64,000 nt of DNA, taken from assembly GCF_030272615.1 (NCBI RefSeq), contig NC_081415.1, positions 370,393,667 to 370,457,666 on the forward strand. Direction: 5' to 3'. A model generated the notes under the pieces. That model saw only the letters and a list, made by a program, of their open reading frames with translations, made no database searches and was not told where the DNA came from. The stretch comes from Cryptomeria japonica. Lineage: Eukaryota; Streptophyta; Pinopsida; Cupressales; Cupressaceae. The position numbers and the translations under genes are program-made. Every line of letters begins with the position of its first letter. Position 1 is the stretch's first letter. Below are positions 1 to 11,287 of this stretch, piece by piece.

Positions 1-364
1 TCCAAATCATAAGTTGCATAAAACATGCAATGGTTTTACTCCTATTCATGTTCTTTCTCCTCTTTCTTTAAACTTTGATGAAGAAATGGGTGAAAATGTT
101 ATTCATAATGGTAATACAACTCCTAATGCTTCTGATAGTGAGAATGAGTATGTTGATGTGGACAAACATTTATCGGATGAATTTTAACAAACCCCAATCC
201 TAGCTCCTTGAATCAAACAAAGTGACTTACAACATCAGCATAGTCCTTGTTTGTATCTTGTGATAGCTACATCTAATTTTCTCAATGTCGCTCCTCTTGC
301 ATGTTGCTCACCTTCCCAAAGTAGTGATCAGCAAGATCGGGTGGCGGATGTCATGCTAGATTAG
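1..364 (+). pseudogene. C-terminal tail of R1 gag-protease polyprotein (decayed)
   Basis: The frame starting at base 2 aligns by eye with the C-terminal 120 or so residues of the protein at 18540-19979. Shared stretches include NVIH, SENEYVDVD, HLS.EF, ILAP, HSPCL, LVIA, LACC and DQQDR, and both end in a leucine-aspartate stop. Two in-frame stops (TAA near 185, TGA near 209) break it. The TGA stands where the complete copy has arginine CGA, a change expected from CpG deamination. This tail follows the aspartic-protease-like domain and has no known fold; it is acidic and proline-rich. No reverse transcriptase follows before the LTR, as in the complete copy. Confidence 0.8.
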
Positions 365-1075
365 CAATATTAGCATTGCAGATCCTTCTCTCTCCTTTCT
401 TTCTCTTTTATGACCATTCTTCTATGTGTAGCCCAATTCTTCTATTATTCCCTTAATGTCTACTTGGGGATGATGCAAAGGATTGAGATCTTCTCTTGGT
501 CTCTTTCATGTTGAATCAAAAGACATCCTCTCTTCCCTTTCTTCTAAGGTAGTTTTCTTCTTTGGGTAATGAAGAATATTATATGCATATACATACATGA
601 TATACATGAGTTATCATACAACATACTGACCTTGAGGAAAGCAACACTACCTCATGTTTTATGCTTATTATCCTTGGGTTTATACCTCAATTGGGGCTAA
701 ATCCTTGCAATAACGTGGTCCCTTTCTTTTCTCTCTTTTGGGTGTATCCTACCTTAAAGCAATCACTCCCGATAAGGTACGCGTGATCGCTTTAACATGG
801 GGGCACACACTCCTCTCATACTTTCCTTCTTGTGATACTTAGAATTACTTAATCTTTTGTATCCTTGTTTTCATGACTCATAGTGAAGGGAACTTTGCTA
901 CTTGCTATCATGGTTCTCCCCTTCTTGATCTTCCCTTTTACTTTGTCAATCAAAGTTGTAATATCCTAAGTCCACTGGGGGCTTGGTGCATCTTGCCTCC
1001 TTGACATGGTGAAAGCATTTCAATCTTGTTTCCTTGTACTTTACCAGTAGTATTGGCATACACTTATACTCCCAC
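365..1075 (+). other. Non-coding 3' internal region of R1
   Basis: No gene is seen. The stretch matches 17804-18539 of the complete R1 copy in reverse orientation, including landmarks such as the passage on scarce upstream CTTTCATGTTGA and the GATCGCTTTAA motif. It is pyrimidine-rich and carries many stops in all frames. It represents the 3' untranslated part of the element between the polyprotein stop and the polypurine tract. Confidence 0.7.
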
Positions 1076-1091
1076 TAAAGTGGGGGTTAAA
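1076..1091 (+). promoter_or_regulatory. Polypurine tract of R1 3' LTR
   Basis: The sequence TAAAGTGGGGGTTAAA directly precedes the LTR start TGTAGTGTC. The complete R1 copy has the equivalent AAAGTGGGGGCTAAA next to its 3' LTR. This is the plus-strand priming site used in LTR retrotransposon replication. Confidence 0.7.
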
Positions 1092-2306
1092 TGTAGTGTC
1101 ATAAAATTACGACCCTAGCAATTTAGGACTACATTAGGGTTCTCACGCATGCAAAATCGAATCCTCTAGCCTGATCGGAGACCGGAGAGTGCTTGGCTTG
1201 TGAAAACAATGTCTTCCTTGGCCTCTGCATTACTTTGTCCACACTCTTCTCTAAAGAAAGGGGTAGGATAGGGGCATGGTGTCCCTATCCCCCCTTGGTT
1301 AGGGGTGTGGCACCCCTGTCTCTACCCTATTTTGGGGCAGGACTTTCTTAGAGCATGCAATTTGGGTTGTGTAGTGAGCAGGAAATCTCCTTGATGTCGG
1401 CCCATGATGAAATTCAAATTTTTCAAACATGTATTTAAGGGGGCATTCGTCCTCTCATTTGCATAAGTTGGAGTTGGATAAGATTGGAGTATGCACAAGC
1501 AATCAAGTATTCAAGAGCATTCAAGCATTCAAGCATTCTTTTCCAGCATTAAGCATTCTCAAGTCTCCCTTCAAGGCCAAGTGTTGCATTCAAGTCAAGG
1601 ATTCAACCATTTAAGAGAAGATTGATTCCAACATACAATTCCATACAAGAATTTCTATCAACATTGCTACTACAGCTCCCTTGAGGTAATTTACAATCTA
1701 GTCTTTCATTTACATCTACTTGCAAGTACTTTCTTTCATTACTTGGTTAATTCCAAAACTGGGGTTTGAGCTAATGACAAACCCCCAATCCCAACACATT
1801 TCCATCTCTTTTCTATGTGTAGTTGTAGGTGCACAATTGTACTTTCCAATTCAGGCTTCATTTGCAGAGGTGGAAAACCCCATTTTGTTTCATGGTTTTT
1901 TTGGAGGACCGTGTACATTCCCACCACAGTCAAGACAACTTTTCATGAAATTTGCAGGGCAACTTTGTCTCGACATTTTACTACCAAATCTAGGTGCACA
2001 ACTTCATCCCATATTCAGATCTCAAGCTATAATTGATTCTTTGTCACTTTTGCACTACATAGTTCAATCAATTTCCTTTCCAAATCAAACAAGGAAGAAG
2101 GGGTCATCCTAAAATTCTTAATTCATTTAGAATTCAATCTATCATCTTTGTGTGTAGATTGAATCTAGTAATCTATAGAATTCAATCTTCCTAATGTAAT
2201 GGTGAAAAGTGCTTGAAGGATAATCAATAGTGAAACTCTCATCTCTCTTTGAGGGAAAGGGTTAGTTTTCTCTTGATCTATCACTCATCATTTTCCCACC
2301 ATTACA
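1092..2306 (+). repeat. 3' LTR of R1 copy (about 1.2 kb)
   Basis: It starts TGTAGTGTC and ends CCATTACA, the usual TG...CA LTR ends. It is diverged from, but recognisably the same as, the 1,261-bp LTR pair at 16527-17787 and 23133-24393. Matches include the start, the block around 1760-1990 (GGTTTGAGCTAATGAC, then GAGGACCGTGTACATTC) and the final part. Reading frames inside it are shadows of LTR sequence, not genes. Confidence 0.78.
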
Positions 2307-2307
2307 T

Positions 2308-4007
2308 GTAATACTTCAAAATACTTCAACTAACTCTGATCAAGATGATGAACCCGTTGCGGTAGTTACTTAGAAGAAGAAAGGTGAAATAAAGCAAAGG
2401 CAGCCCACTGTAGTTCATGCAACACTTAAGGCCCAAGAGGAACCTGAAATTCAAGTGCAACCTATGGAGGTACAAGTGCAAATGATGGAGGAAGAAGAAC
2501 ATGATGAAAAAGATGAAAGAATGGTCCATACTCCTCAACATCAAGAGATGTTACTCAAACAATTGGAAGGCAATGGACAAAAACATATAGACAAAATAGA
2601 AAAGTTGTTTGAGGAGGAGGTTACTAAAAAGTTAGAACACTTAGCTAAACAACAAGAATTAACTCCAGATCACGTCCTTAAAGAGAACCTCACTCAACAA
2701 GTAGCTCAACTTCTACAGAAGCCATAGGGTCCTCCTCTATAGCAAGAACCAGAACAACAAGAAGATGAAGAGCCAAAATAGCAACAAGAAACATGCAGGG
2801 TTACTGTAGAGGTAAAAGTGCAAGGGGGAGATCAAGATGATAATATGCTACAATGGCTAAGTTTTACCTTTGCTAAGAAGAAAAAAGTTGTCCTCCTGAG
2901 AATCACTTTGTAGCAAGTGATTATCGAGTCTCTAAGGAGAGCCAAGAAGGCTAAAACAATTCATCATCTTTCTAAAACTGACACAAGAGACATAATCACA
3001 AGTATAGTATCTCTTGTACCATATATTGAAGGGAAGCCTCAAGCCACCTCAAAATATCAAGTATCAAAGGTCAATTTGGGTAAACAAACCATGTTGGGGG
3101 AGATTGCTACTTTAGTTTCTATGACTTCCACTATTCAGACCAGGATGGAGAAAGAATGTAAGATTAAATCATAAGTGAAAACACAATTGAGGAAATATAA
3201 ACAATTGATTATGGAGAGAGCCAAGCCACTTGACTGCAGAGTAGACAATACCTTTTTGTTTACCTCATCTCTCCCACAAGGTGATATAATAGCATTATAT
3301 AAGATGAGGAAAGTGGCAGCAACAATCAAAACATGGGCTCAAGATCAGTTGAGTAAAATCAAAATGTTCTTGCAAGATACAATGGAAATATTTAAAGAAG
3401 CCAATTCAATGAGTAAGTTCTTATTTACTGTTCTACATAGTGGGAACAACAACTCCTTAAGTTATCAAAGCAACCAAATATACTTAGGAAAATCCAAAGA
3501 CTAGGAGAGGAGGTGATGTCAAAGGAAGACCTACTTGGAGGAGAAAATATACATAGCCTACAATCATGCATATATATTTTGAACTTAAAGATGGAGATAA
3601 TGTAGCAGTTCCGCATCAAGGTTCTTTAAGACCATCCCCCACTCCTCAATGTACTTGAACAGTATGAGCAGCTCATGGTTAAACTATTCAGAAAATATGG
3701 TTACAACTTTAAGGAAGATGGAGTATTGCATCAAGAAACCATACTTAGTAGGTGGGATTCTTACATGGCTGACTGATTTGCTACCACTATTGAGTTCAAC
3801 ATAGAAATAATGAATAGATACATGTATGTGGTATTCCAGTGTTAGGGAGCTGAGGCGATAATGGATAAAATGGTCAGTAGGCTAGAAAGTACAAAGGAAG
3901 TACTCAGGGTGTCTAAATTCAGAATCCAGCATATTGCTGACCCACTTGTTGCTTCCATAGACTAGTTCATCAGCAACTACTAGAACTACAAGAAGAATAG
4001 AAGATAA
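2308..4007 (+). pseudogene. Unrecognised decayed reading frame, charged and glutamine-rich, C-terminal part
   Basis: One frame runs from the R1 LTR edge to about 3570, then continues after a two-base shift to the stop at 4005-4007, giving about 560 codons. I count 14 internal stops: ten TAG (2371, 2725, 2740, 2779, 2911, 3502, 3603, 3843, 3963, 3981), two TAA and two TGA. Many precede or replace glutamine or tryptophan. The shift lies in a TA run (3571-3576), as if one TA unit had been gained. The first 150 codons are Glu/Gln-rich and likely coiled coil; the rest is basic and helical. The length without other indels shows it was a real protein. It resembles in style the C-terminal halves of retroelement second ORFs, but I do not recognise it. 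Its N-terminal half should lie left of the R1 insertion. Confidence 0.6.
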
Positions 4008-4995
4008 ACAAGTAGTTAGCCGCATAATGTATGTCAAATAATATCACTACCATAAATCACTATAGTTCATCAACTGGCACTTTTTATTACACTTGTCTTA
4101 CTTTTGCACCACCATTGCACAATTCAAAGGTCCTGGAGATGATGCACTGTTAAGAACATGAACTACAAGCATCAGTTTAGTAATAGTTAAGTGGAGTTCA
4201 TAGGCAATGAATTGCATGTCGACTGTGACTCCCATTTTTTTTTAACTGAATCTTAGGCAAGATTTATTCCTAGGGTGTAGGGATGAAACACTATAAATTG
4301 TAAAGTGTGGGGCTATCTAGAGGGTCTGTGAATCGATGATTCAAGGCCATTTAGCTAGATAATTTAGTACCTTTTTTTGTAATTCCTTTCTCAGATCTAT
4401 TTTTCTATACATTTTTGAAGATTAATACAAAGCAACTTGTGGATTGTTTGATCTGCAATACATGTCCTTGTAGTTGATGTTCTTCATAGTCTGATATCTT
4501 CTTTCATTTGAATCAACAACTTGTCCTTTCAGTTTTATTATTTTATTGATCATATTATGCATGTAAAGGTATATGAGGATGAAATAGTAGAGAAATTTAA
4601 TGATCTTTTGATATCCAATTTTGTTTATATGTGAGTTGACTGACTTTGAATATTTGCAGGAACGTTATTTGAATGTTGATTGAATGTTATTGATAATACA
4701 TATCTATGATACATTGATTTCGTAATTTGCCTTGTTGTTAAGTATATATTTTATTATTATCTCTCATTACCCTGACCTATATTTTGGCATTTCTTTACTA
4801 AGTGGAAATCATAAAATACAATAAATGATTTTGTTTGTTTTGTTCCAACTAGCAGACCCCTTAACAAGTATAGTTACATCATCCATTGAGTTACCCAACA
4901 CTGTCGTGAGCCGACTACAGAGACCTTGGAGTTGTTAGTCTTTAAGATTGAGTCCTTTTTAGGAGAGGTGGCATACATTCTCATATCCTAACTAA
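4008..4995. other. No gene seen; AT-rich spacer
   Basis: Stops occur in all frames. The stretch could be 3' flank of the preceding decayed frame. Near 4860-4995 the minus strand may still carry a faint continuation of the decayed gag to the right, with several stops. Confidence 0.4.
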
Positions 4996-5330
4996 ATGTT
5001 GGGGAGTGTGTCAAAACACCCATCAACAAGGGGTTTTGCATGTGTTTCTAGTTTCCTCTTGATATTAATTATCTCATTGGAGAAGGTTCACAACAAGTTT
5101 TTCATATCACTTACTTCAGCCGCCAAAGTATTTGCAGTTGTAGCATTAATTGAATATGCACTAGGATACACATACATGGATGTAGGAGGCACAAATGAAC
5201 TAGGGGAAGCTTTGTCTTTTACTGGGGTTGATATCTCAAGGAAAAAGGGCATAGGTGGTCTAGGTGGAACCTTTCTAACATCAATTAGATTATTCTTTTC
5301 TTGAACTGCAAGGATATAGGTGATGTAGAG
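4996..5330 (-). pseudogene. C-terminal piece of a decayed Ty3 gag (split gag, part 2)
   Basis: Read on the minus strand, an almost open frame contains VRKVPPRPPMPFF, then a Ser/Pro/Thr stretch, then a helical segment ending in IKRKLETHAKPL, with one TAG. A proline-rich RPPMP segment just after the capsid-like domain is typical of plant Ty3 Gag proteins, in which it follows a conserved KAY motif. The capsid-like part with KAY lies at 6958-7636 on the same strand. The 1.6 kb between is foreign. I therefore read this as the downstream part of the same gag. No zinc knuckle was found further left. Confidence 0.5.
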
Positions 5331-6957
5331 GTATCTGGCCCAACTCTAACAATAATCAATAACCAAGTAGATTCGATCAACTATGACTTCCAACCTAGAA
5401 GGTTTATTAACCTTCTCCCTTCTCTAGGCTTCACCAAGGTGCCCAAACAGATCTCTCAACTCTACCAACTTATTCCAACACTTCCTAGGGTCTTAACATA
5501 CCCTATTCCACTTGTCCCAATGGGCTTCACCCAGCCAATCAATTGCTTTAATCACAACGCCTTACCTGGGTTACTAAATAGGTCAATACCTAGTAGCCCT
5601 GTTCAGTGGGTAATTTAACCTTTACTCAAAACTTTTCCAAAGAACTTGCCAAGAAAAATATATTCTCAAACACCCTTTTGGAATTTTTTTAACATATGTC
5701 AAAATAAGAGATCACTCCTTTGGACCAGTACCCTACAACCTTCCAACTAGGCCTAATTAGCCCACTTTTCCAAAGGAACCCTATTGTAGAATTGATTGCA
5801 AAAATCTAGACCCCCAAACAGTCTTGGGAAACATTTCAAAACAAATTATTTTTAGGGTTTTATGGGTTTCCACACTCATCTACTCCTTGAGACACCAAAC
5901 CCTCACTTTTGGGTCCTAAAAACTAGGGCTCCTTCAAAATATCCTCTCTGATCACTTCCTGACTCAACCAAAGGCTCTCACACCTTACATTCAATGCCTA
6001 AAAACATTTTCCAGCATAAAATTACCACCTTGTTAAGGGATTTGTTTCAGACCATCACCATGGCACCATCCATGCTCCCTTTTTGCAAACAACTCTTCAC
6101 CCTAGGGCATCAAACTTCCATCTCATGATATTTACTACACCATTTCAGTTATTAGGTGTTATAATACAATGTTCATGACCCATCCTACAAGAAACAGTAT
6201 TCACAAAAAGTAGAATGGGTCACTATGTCATGATGTCTCACAAAACAATTGAAACTGTCAAACGTTGTCATAGGATAGTTAGCAAAAGAATCAATAAAAT
6301 GAATTGTTTTAACCTTCAAATTAGCTTCAAGTACTTCTCAAGAAATCCACCAATCACATCTAAATGAGTGCAGATCAATGTGCAATGTTAAATCAACAAA
6401 ATGCTTCAGTTTTACACAAAATTACAGTCCAAAATTCTGAATTCATTTCTCTGGTTGAACAGTACATACAAGTCACCTTTCTTCTTTTTAACAACCCCAA
6501 ACATGGGCCTGAACAAGAGGTTTTAAAAATATTTCTAGCCTCCCCAAACCATTTCAACCACCTTTAAATATTAAACTAATTAAAAGTATTCAAAACTCCT
6601 TATTTGTTAACTAACCGTCAGAGTTTAAATTTAAACTATGAATGTTCCCTCCTTTTCCTATTTAGCCCTATCTAAAAACTTCAAAGGCTCCCAAAGGCCT
6701 TGATTATTACACTTAATATTGAAAACACCCAATCCTAAACTCTTATGCTCATACATGCTTATATTTCAAATTTAGGTCTCATCCCTCACATAGCACCAAT
6801 TAGGACTCATGACTCAATTCATTCTTCCTATTACATTCAAATGCCTTAATAGAATTTATTACATAATTTTTAGGTCCTTTAGACTCTTGACTCCATGTGC
6901 CATGGCAAAATAGCTTCTTGAACCTCTGTGTCTCATTGGGTTCTCCTGCACCAATAT
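5331..6957. mobile_element. Probable 1.6 kb insertion splitting a gag, family unknown
   Basis: Gag sequence stops at about 6958 after the KAY motif and resumes at about 5330. The flanks read GATAT on the left and AATAT on the right, which could be a five-base target duplication with one change. The ends are GGTG and CACC, a possible short terminal inverted repeat, but similarity does not extend convincingly further in. The interior has no convincing gene and is pyrimidine-rich on the plus strand. It could be a non-autonomous DNA transposon or a solo LTR. The exact ends are my estimate. Confidence 0.4.
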
Positions 6958-7636
6958 GCTTTTGGTAGGGTATTCTCACCAAGAGACTGAATCATGATAG
7001 ATATATCCAGGTTAAAGGCTTTTAGGTAAAAGACAAATGTCATATCATTTGGAGGACGAGAAGTTGTTGGAATCCTTTGCATGGTCTTGTGAAATCTGGT
7101 GTTGAAATTAGTTATAACTTCTTGAGAAGCTTGCTTGATAGTTATTAATTACTGCAACAATCAAGATCTATCTCCTTTCTCTGTGAAATGCTCAAAGAAT
7201 CAATCTTCGAGCTGATCTCAATATCCAATTCAGTTTGGTTGTAGGGATCAATACCAATCTCATGCTTTTCCTTTGAATGAGGCTACTAAAAATCTTAATG
7301 CCACATTTTATTGTGTGACATTATGCACCGTATAGACATCAACTACATCTTGCAAATGTTTGGCAGGAGTATTAGAATCCTCTCCCGTAAATTTTGGAAA
7401 GGCCTTAAAAGAAAATGTGGGAATAGGATCCCACTTTGTTGGAGGTGCCGGAAGAATTAGTGGACTCTCCATGTCATGAAATTCCAAGGAGTGGCTATTT
7501 GTACTAGAGCTTGGATCTAAGCTTAAACTTGTGCACCTCCTCATGTACCTCTTGCTTGAGTAACTGTTAGTAGTAGTGGTACTAGCAAGCTAGGATTCAT
7601 TGCGGTTTGAGATCTAGTAATAGGCCTATGACTCAT
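6958..7636 (-). pseudogene. Decayed Ty3 gag, N-terminal and capsid-like part (split gag, part 1)
   Basis: Gag forms the virus-like particle of the retrotransposon. A start at 7636 gives MSHRPITRSQTAM, then a frameshift near 7540 leads to a passage with WDPIPTFSF and FPKFTGED, the entry to the plant retrotransposon gag domain (Retrotrans_gag). The domain continues through stops with FKGKA.DWY, FFEHFTEKGD, TRFHKTMQRIP and SRPPNDMTF, and ends IQSLGENTLPKAY. At least seven in-frame stops are present, so it is dead. A primer-site-like sequence lies 27 bases upstream at 7663-7682, which fits a gag just behind a 5' LTR. Its C-terminal part lies beyond an insertion, at 4996-5330. Confidence 0.75.
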
Positions 7637-7662
7637 ACAACCACTTAAAATTAATATGTTTT

Positions 7663-7682
7663 GGGTCCCACCAGGCGTGCCA
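7663..7682 (-). promoter_or_regulatory. Primer-binding-site-like sequence
   Basis: The minus strand reads TGGCACGCCTGGTGGGACCC. Sequences of this form stand just behind the 5' LTR in many plant Ty3 elements. It precedes the gag start at 7636 on the same strand. I do not assign the tRNA. The LTR that should lie to its right does not have an obvious CA end here. Confidence 0.5.
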
Positions 7683-8892
7683 GAAAAAAGAACTATCGAT
7701 GCCTAAAATTTATTTTAGAAAAACAACCTTATGGGAAGTTTAGTGAATGGGGGACTTATTACTCTTCATTGAATGACCCCTGGGCTTTCAGAAGTTGGCT
7801 CTTCATTTAAAATGGGAAAAGGGAGAGACAAAATATTGAAATTAAACTAAGGTAATATTCCAAGGATTTATGATTTAAACCTTCAAGAGCACCAAAAACT
7901 ACACATCAAATGCATATTTGAAAGGTTTGATAATAGTAATAACTAGAAAAGATGTATTTCATAGATTTATTTTAAGCAAAATATAATTTTAAACATACCA
8001 CTACTGAACAAAAAGAGTCTTAAACATGGTTTGACCAACAAAAGTTATGTTTAAAATCTTAAAATCTTTTACAGATTGTAAATCCTTAATTTCTACTCCA
8101 AATGACATAGAACATAATTTAATCATAAAAGTAAAACAATAAACACAAAGGTTAAAAGTTGGCACAGTCTAATCATTTATTTGCATTAAAATTGAGATAA
8201 TGCTAAAGTTTGAGTAGAGCTAAAAACTTTTTTTGAAAGGAACCCCCTAAAACTGATAACAATTGCCCTTATATAACCTCCATTGTTGCAAATCAGAAAA
8301 CCTAAAGAAACAAAACAAAATTCCCTTGAAGCTGCGTGGCAATACATCCCCAAGATGCCATTATATTCTCCTCACAAGAATTACCTTGCTACCTTGGATC
8401 ATCATTCTGGCTTAACTACTCCAATGAACTGGTTCTCTACATTTCCCTGGATAAATTTCCAAGTGGAGGCTTGGCACTAGGTTATGATTTTGATTGATCC
8501 TTGAGTTGTAGTGGTCCATTTGCATATTCCATACCAATGTGTGGTTGATTGTTTGGCTAGATGTATGCATGGCAACTAGGTGGAGACTTTTCTCACCTTT
8601 ACTTGCCTCTCTTTTCAAACCCACAAGCAAGACACGTGGGGAATGGGTGGAATATTTTTATTCCTCTTGCCTTCCTTCCTTAAGAAAGCCTTGTCTGTGT
8701 GATACATGGTGAGCTTGCCACAAAGGAATTGAATTGCTCAAAGGCCTAGGAAAGAGTGAGGGGAAAGGACATGCGACAACATAGTGGAGCTCGATGAGAT
8801 TAAAGCTAGGGTGAGGGTCTAAAAAAACATTCCCTACAAACACATGGCGGAAATGGAAGGAAAGCTTTCAATAAGCCAGGGCAACAAAATTG
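7683..8892. other. Non-coding 1.2 kb, possible degenerate 5' LTR of the gag to its left
   Basis: No gene is seen; short frames here have no family features. Position between a minus-strand primer site and an unrelated plus-strand gag suggests an LTR, but no second copy is in the window, so its ends cannot be set. Confidence 0.35.
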
Positions 8893-10037
8893 AAGAAGGG
8901 AAAGGGCCCGAAGGGAGGCTAAGGATTTTGATGCACAAAATACAAGGATTATTGTAGAGGCATTCATATGCATGGGGATGAAATTTTTAGGATGTCACAG
9001 AAGGAAGATGAAAGTCTAGAAGCTTATGTTGAAAGGCTTTTGAACAACTTGAAGAAATATAAGCATAATGCATTGAGTGAAGACTCACACAAGTTGATCT
9101 TTTTTAAAGGAATTAATGATGAATGTATGGATGAATTGCACCTTATGTGAGGAGACATCACCCAAGCTGATTGGGGTGATATAAAGAAGATTTTTCAAAA
9201 TTATTCCAAAGCTGCTCATAAGAAGAATAGAGGATACAAACCTAGAATAAACAAGACAACTTCAGGATTTTCAAGAATGGAGATGACACATTTACTGAAG
9301 GATAATAAACAAGAAATAATCAAGAACATGGCAACATAATTGGACACATTTTAAGTCAAGTAGAATCATGATGACACAAACATAATGTTGGTTAAGTACT
9401 GCCCCCATTGCAGACAAAAGAAGAGAGATTGCAGATGTAAGAAGATAGCTAGTCTATAAAGCAAACAAGTTTAGCCAGAGTTTAGAGCAATTAAAGATGA
9501 TGAGGGACAAATTTTCTACATCACACAAAGGAGGCCATGGGATCCAAGACAAGGTATGCCCCCAAATCCTTTATCTTTCAATGCTCCTTATTCAAATTCC
9601 CATACACCTAATAATCAATGGAAGTCTCCATATCCTCAAAATTTTGGTAATCTTTGGAACTCAATCATGGAATTACCAACAAAATCCTTGGCCTGATGAT
9701 TAAAATACCAATCCTCCTTAGTGGAAACTACCACCAATAAACTAGCATCAACCACCTCAATGGAGAGGGGGAAAACAATGTTCCAATTAGACAACTAATT
9801 ACCCTCAACCATAAGCTTCACCTAATCAACCAACTATTATGCCTCTTACAAATGCAAACACCAATGCACCCAAACCTACTCAATTACTAGCTCAACCTTC
9901 ACCCAATCCTAATAACAAATCATAATAGTAGGCCTATTCTACAAACTCTATCCCATATCCTACATATGTTGTGAACATAAGTGATATACACTTGTGTTCA
10001 AGAACAACTTTGCCAACACCTACTCCTCCTGCCGTCA
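8893..10037 (+). pseudogene. Second decayed Ty3-type gag (+), truncated at both ends
   Basis: The frame contains DEIFRMSQKEDESLEAYVER, KLIFFKGIN and DITQADWGDIKKI, the C-terminal half of a retrotransposon capsid-like domain. A cysteine cluster YCPHCRQKKRDCRCKK follows, then TQRRPWDPRQGMP and a long Gln/Asn/Pro-rich tail. A frameshift near 9680 is needed to keep the tail open. Most stops in the tail are TAA or TAG in Gln-rich context, as if CAA and CAG had mutated. The frame ends abruptly at 10037, where the LTR-like block 10040-11267 begins, so element T probably inserted here. The rest of this gag was not found to the right. Confidence 0.65.
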
Positions 10038-10039
10038 TA

Positions 10040-11267
10040 TGTAAAATTCATCATTATTCAATAGAATCAAAGGGAAATCACGAATGCCTATCTAATCAAA
10101 GAATCCTAAATAAACCAATGAAATAATGCAAAGAAAAGAAATAGGAATATAAAATATTCAATTAAGTCTCCCTATTCCATAACTGTATATGGCTTCCATT
10201 GTTCTTCTCTTCTTCGTGGTATGATGGCTCTCAGATATTGTGTTGGCAACCTGCAAATGACACAAAGACTCAAATTTTGTGATTGTTGAAAATGGAGATT
10301 GAATGCTCAATTTACAGATATTGGGTGAGATTGATTGAGAGGTGGAACAAATTGATCAAGAGGTGGAACTCAAGTTAGCTCACATTTTGATTGATAGTTG
10401 AATGACTAATTTGGAGGTGGAATAGAATAGATTGAATTGATAATTTGAGTTAACTAATTGAGAAAAAAGTTGATTGAAAGATAGAAAAAGAATGATTGGA
10501 GGATAATTTAGAAATGATGCAATTAATCAATTAATTGAAAAGATCAATTAAAATAGATTGAATAGTTAACTGATTGTAATCTTTTTGGAAAAAACCAAAG
10601 TGGAAGATAGAAATAGGAATTTAAATGATAATGATTTAATTAATTAATTTAGAACGTGTTTGCACTTTCACTTTGATTTTCAATTTGATCTTTGCATGAG
10701 ATTTAATTCAAATATTGAATTTATTTTAAATTTAATTTGTTATTTGAATATATTTACAACTTGACTTTGGTATCCAATTTGATTTTTGAAATCATGCACA
10801 TGTATTTGAAATTAGAAGAAATTAATTAGTTAATTAAATAATTTTAAGGAACTATTTAATTATTTAGAAATTGAATTCAATTAAATAATAAAGATTATTT
10901 AAATAAAAGGATTAAAATCATAATTAATTAAATAATAAATATTTAATTAATATTTAGAAGAGGGTTAATGATCAAATGATAAGAAGATAGAAACTGAAAA
11001 TAGAATTTATTTAAATAATAAAGATTGTTTAAATTGAAGGATTAATGACCACAATTAACTAAATAATAAATATTTAATTAACATTAGAAATTGGTTTAAA
11101 CGATTAAACAATGATAGATTTGAATTTGGAATAATTAGTAAGATGATGAAGAAATATGAAATTAGAAGAATAAGATTAATTGACTTAATTAAATAATTAA
11201 AAAAAATATTTAATCAATTAGAGGAATAATCAGTACATTATCAATGAGACATTTTTAGGTGTCTACA
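10040..11267 (-). repeat. Putative 3' LTR of element T
   Basis: On the minus strand it starts TGTAGACACCTAAAAATG, right after a polypurine tract, and ends ATGAATTTTACA, giving TG...CA ends. Its left edge coincides with the abrupt end of a plus-strand gag. It is very AT-rich, with many TTAATTAA and AATAAT runs. I could not find a matching 5' LTR right of 37911, so the call rests on ends, polypurine tract and position. Confidence 0.5.
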
Positions 11268-11287
11268 TTTGCCCCTCTTTGAGACAA
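11268..11287 (-). promoter_or_regulatory. Polypurine tract of element T
   Basis: The minus strand reads TTGTCTCAAAGAGGGGCAAA directly before the LTR start TGTAGACACC. It has the composition and place of a plus-strand primer. Confidence 0.55.

Larger units (their letters stand above)
1..2306 (+). mobile_element. R1-type Ty3 LTR retrotransposon, 3' part (cut by window edge)
   Basis: This is the 3' end of a retroelement whose 5' part lies left of the window. In order it holds the C-terminal part of a gag-protease polyprotein, about 0.7 kb of non-coding sequence, a polypurine tract and a full LTR. The same order, with recognisable similarity throughout, is seen on the other strand in the complete copy at 16527-24393. 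The right edge at 2306 is placed where the LTR ends in CA and an unrelated open frame starts at 2308, so this copy probably interrupted that frame. The left target-site copy is outside the window, so the duplication cannot be checked. Confidence 0.8.

Noticed and set aside
4996-5304. Plus-strand 102-codon frame with a hydrophobic segment
   Set aside because: The opposite strand carries the coherent gag-like passage with RPPMPFF; the plus-strand frame is its shadow.
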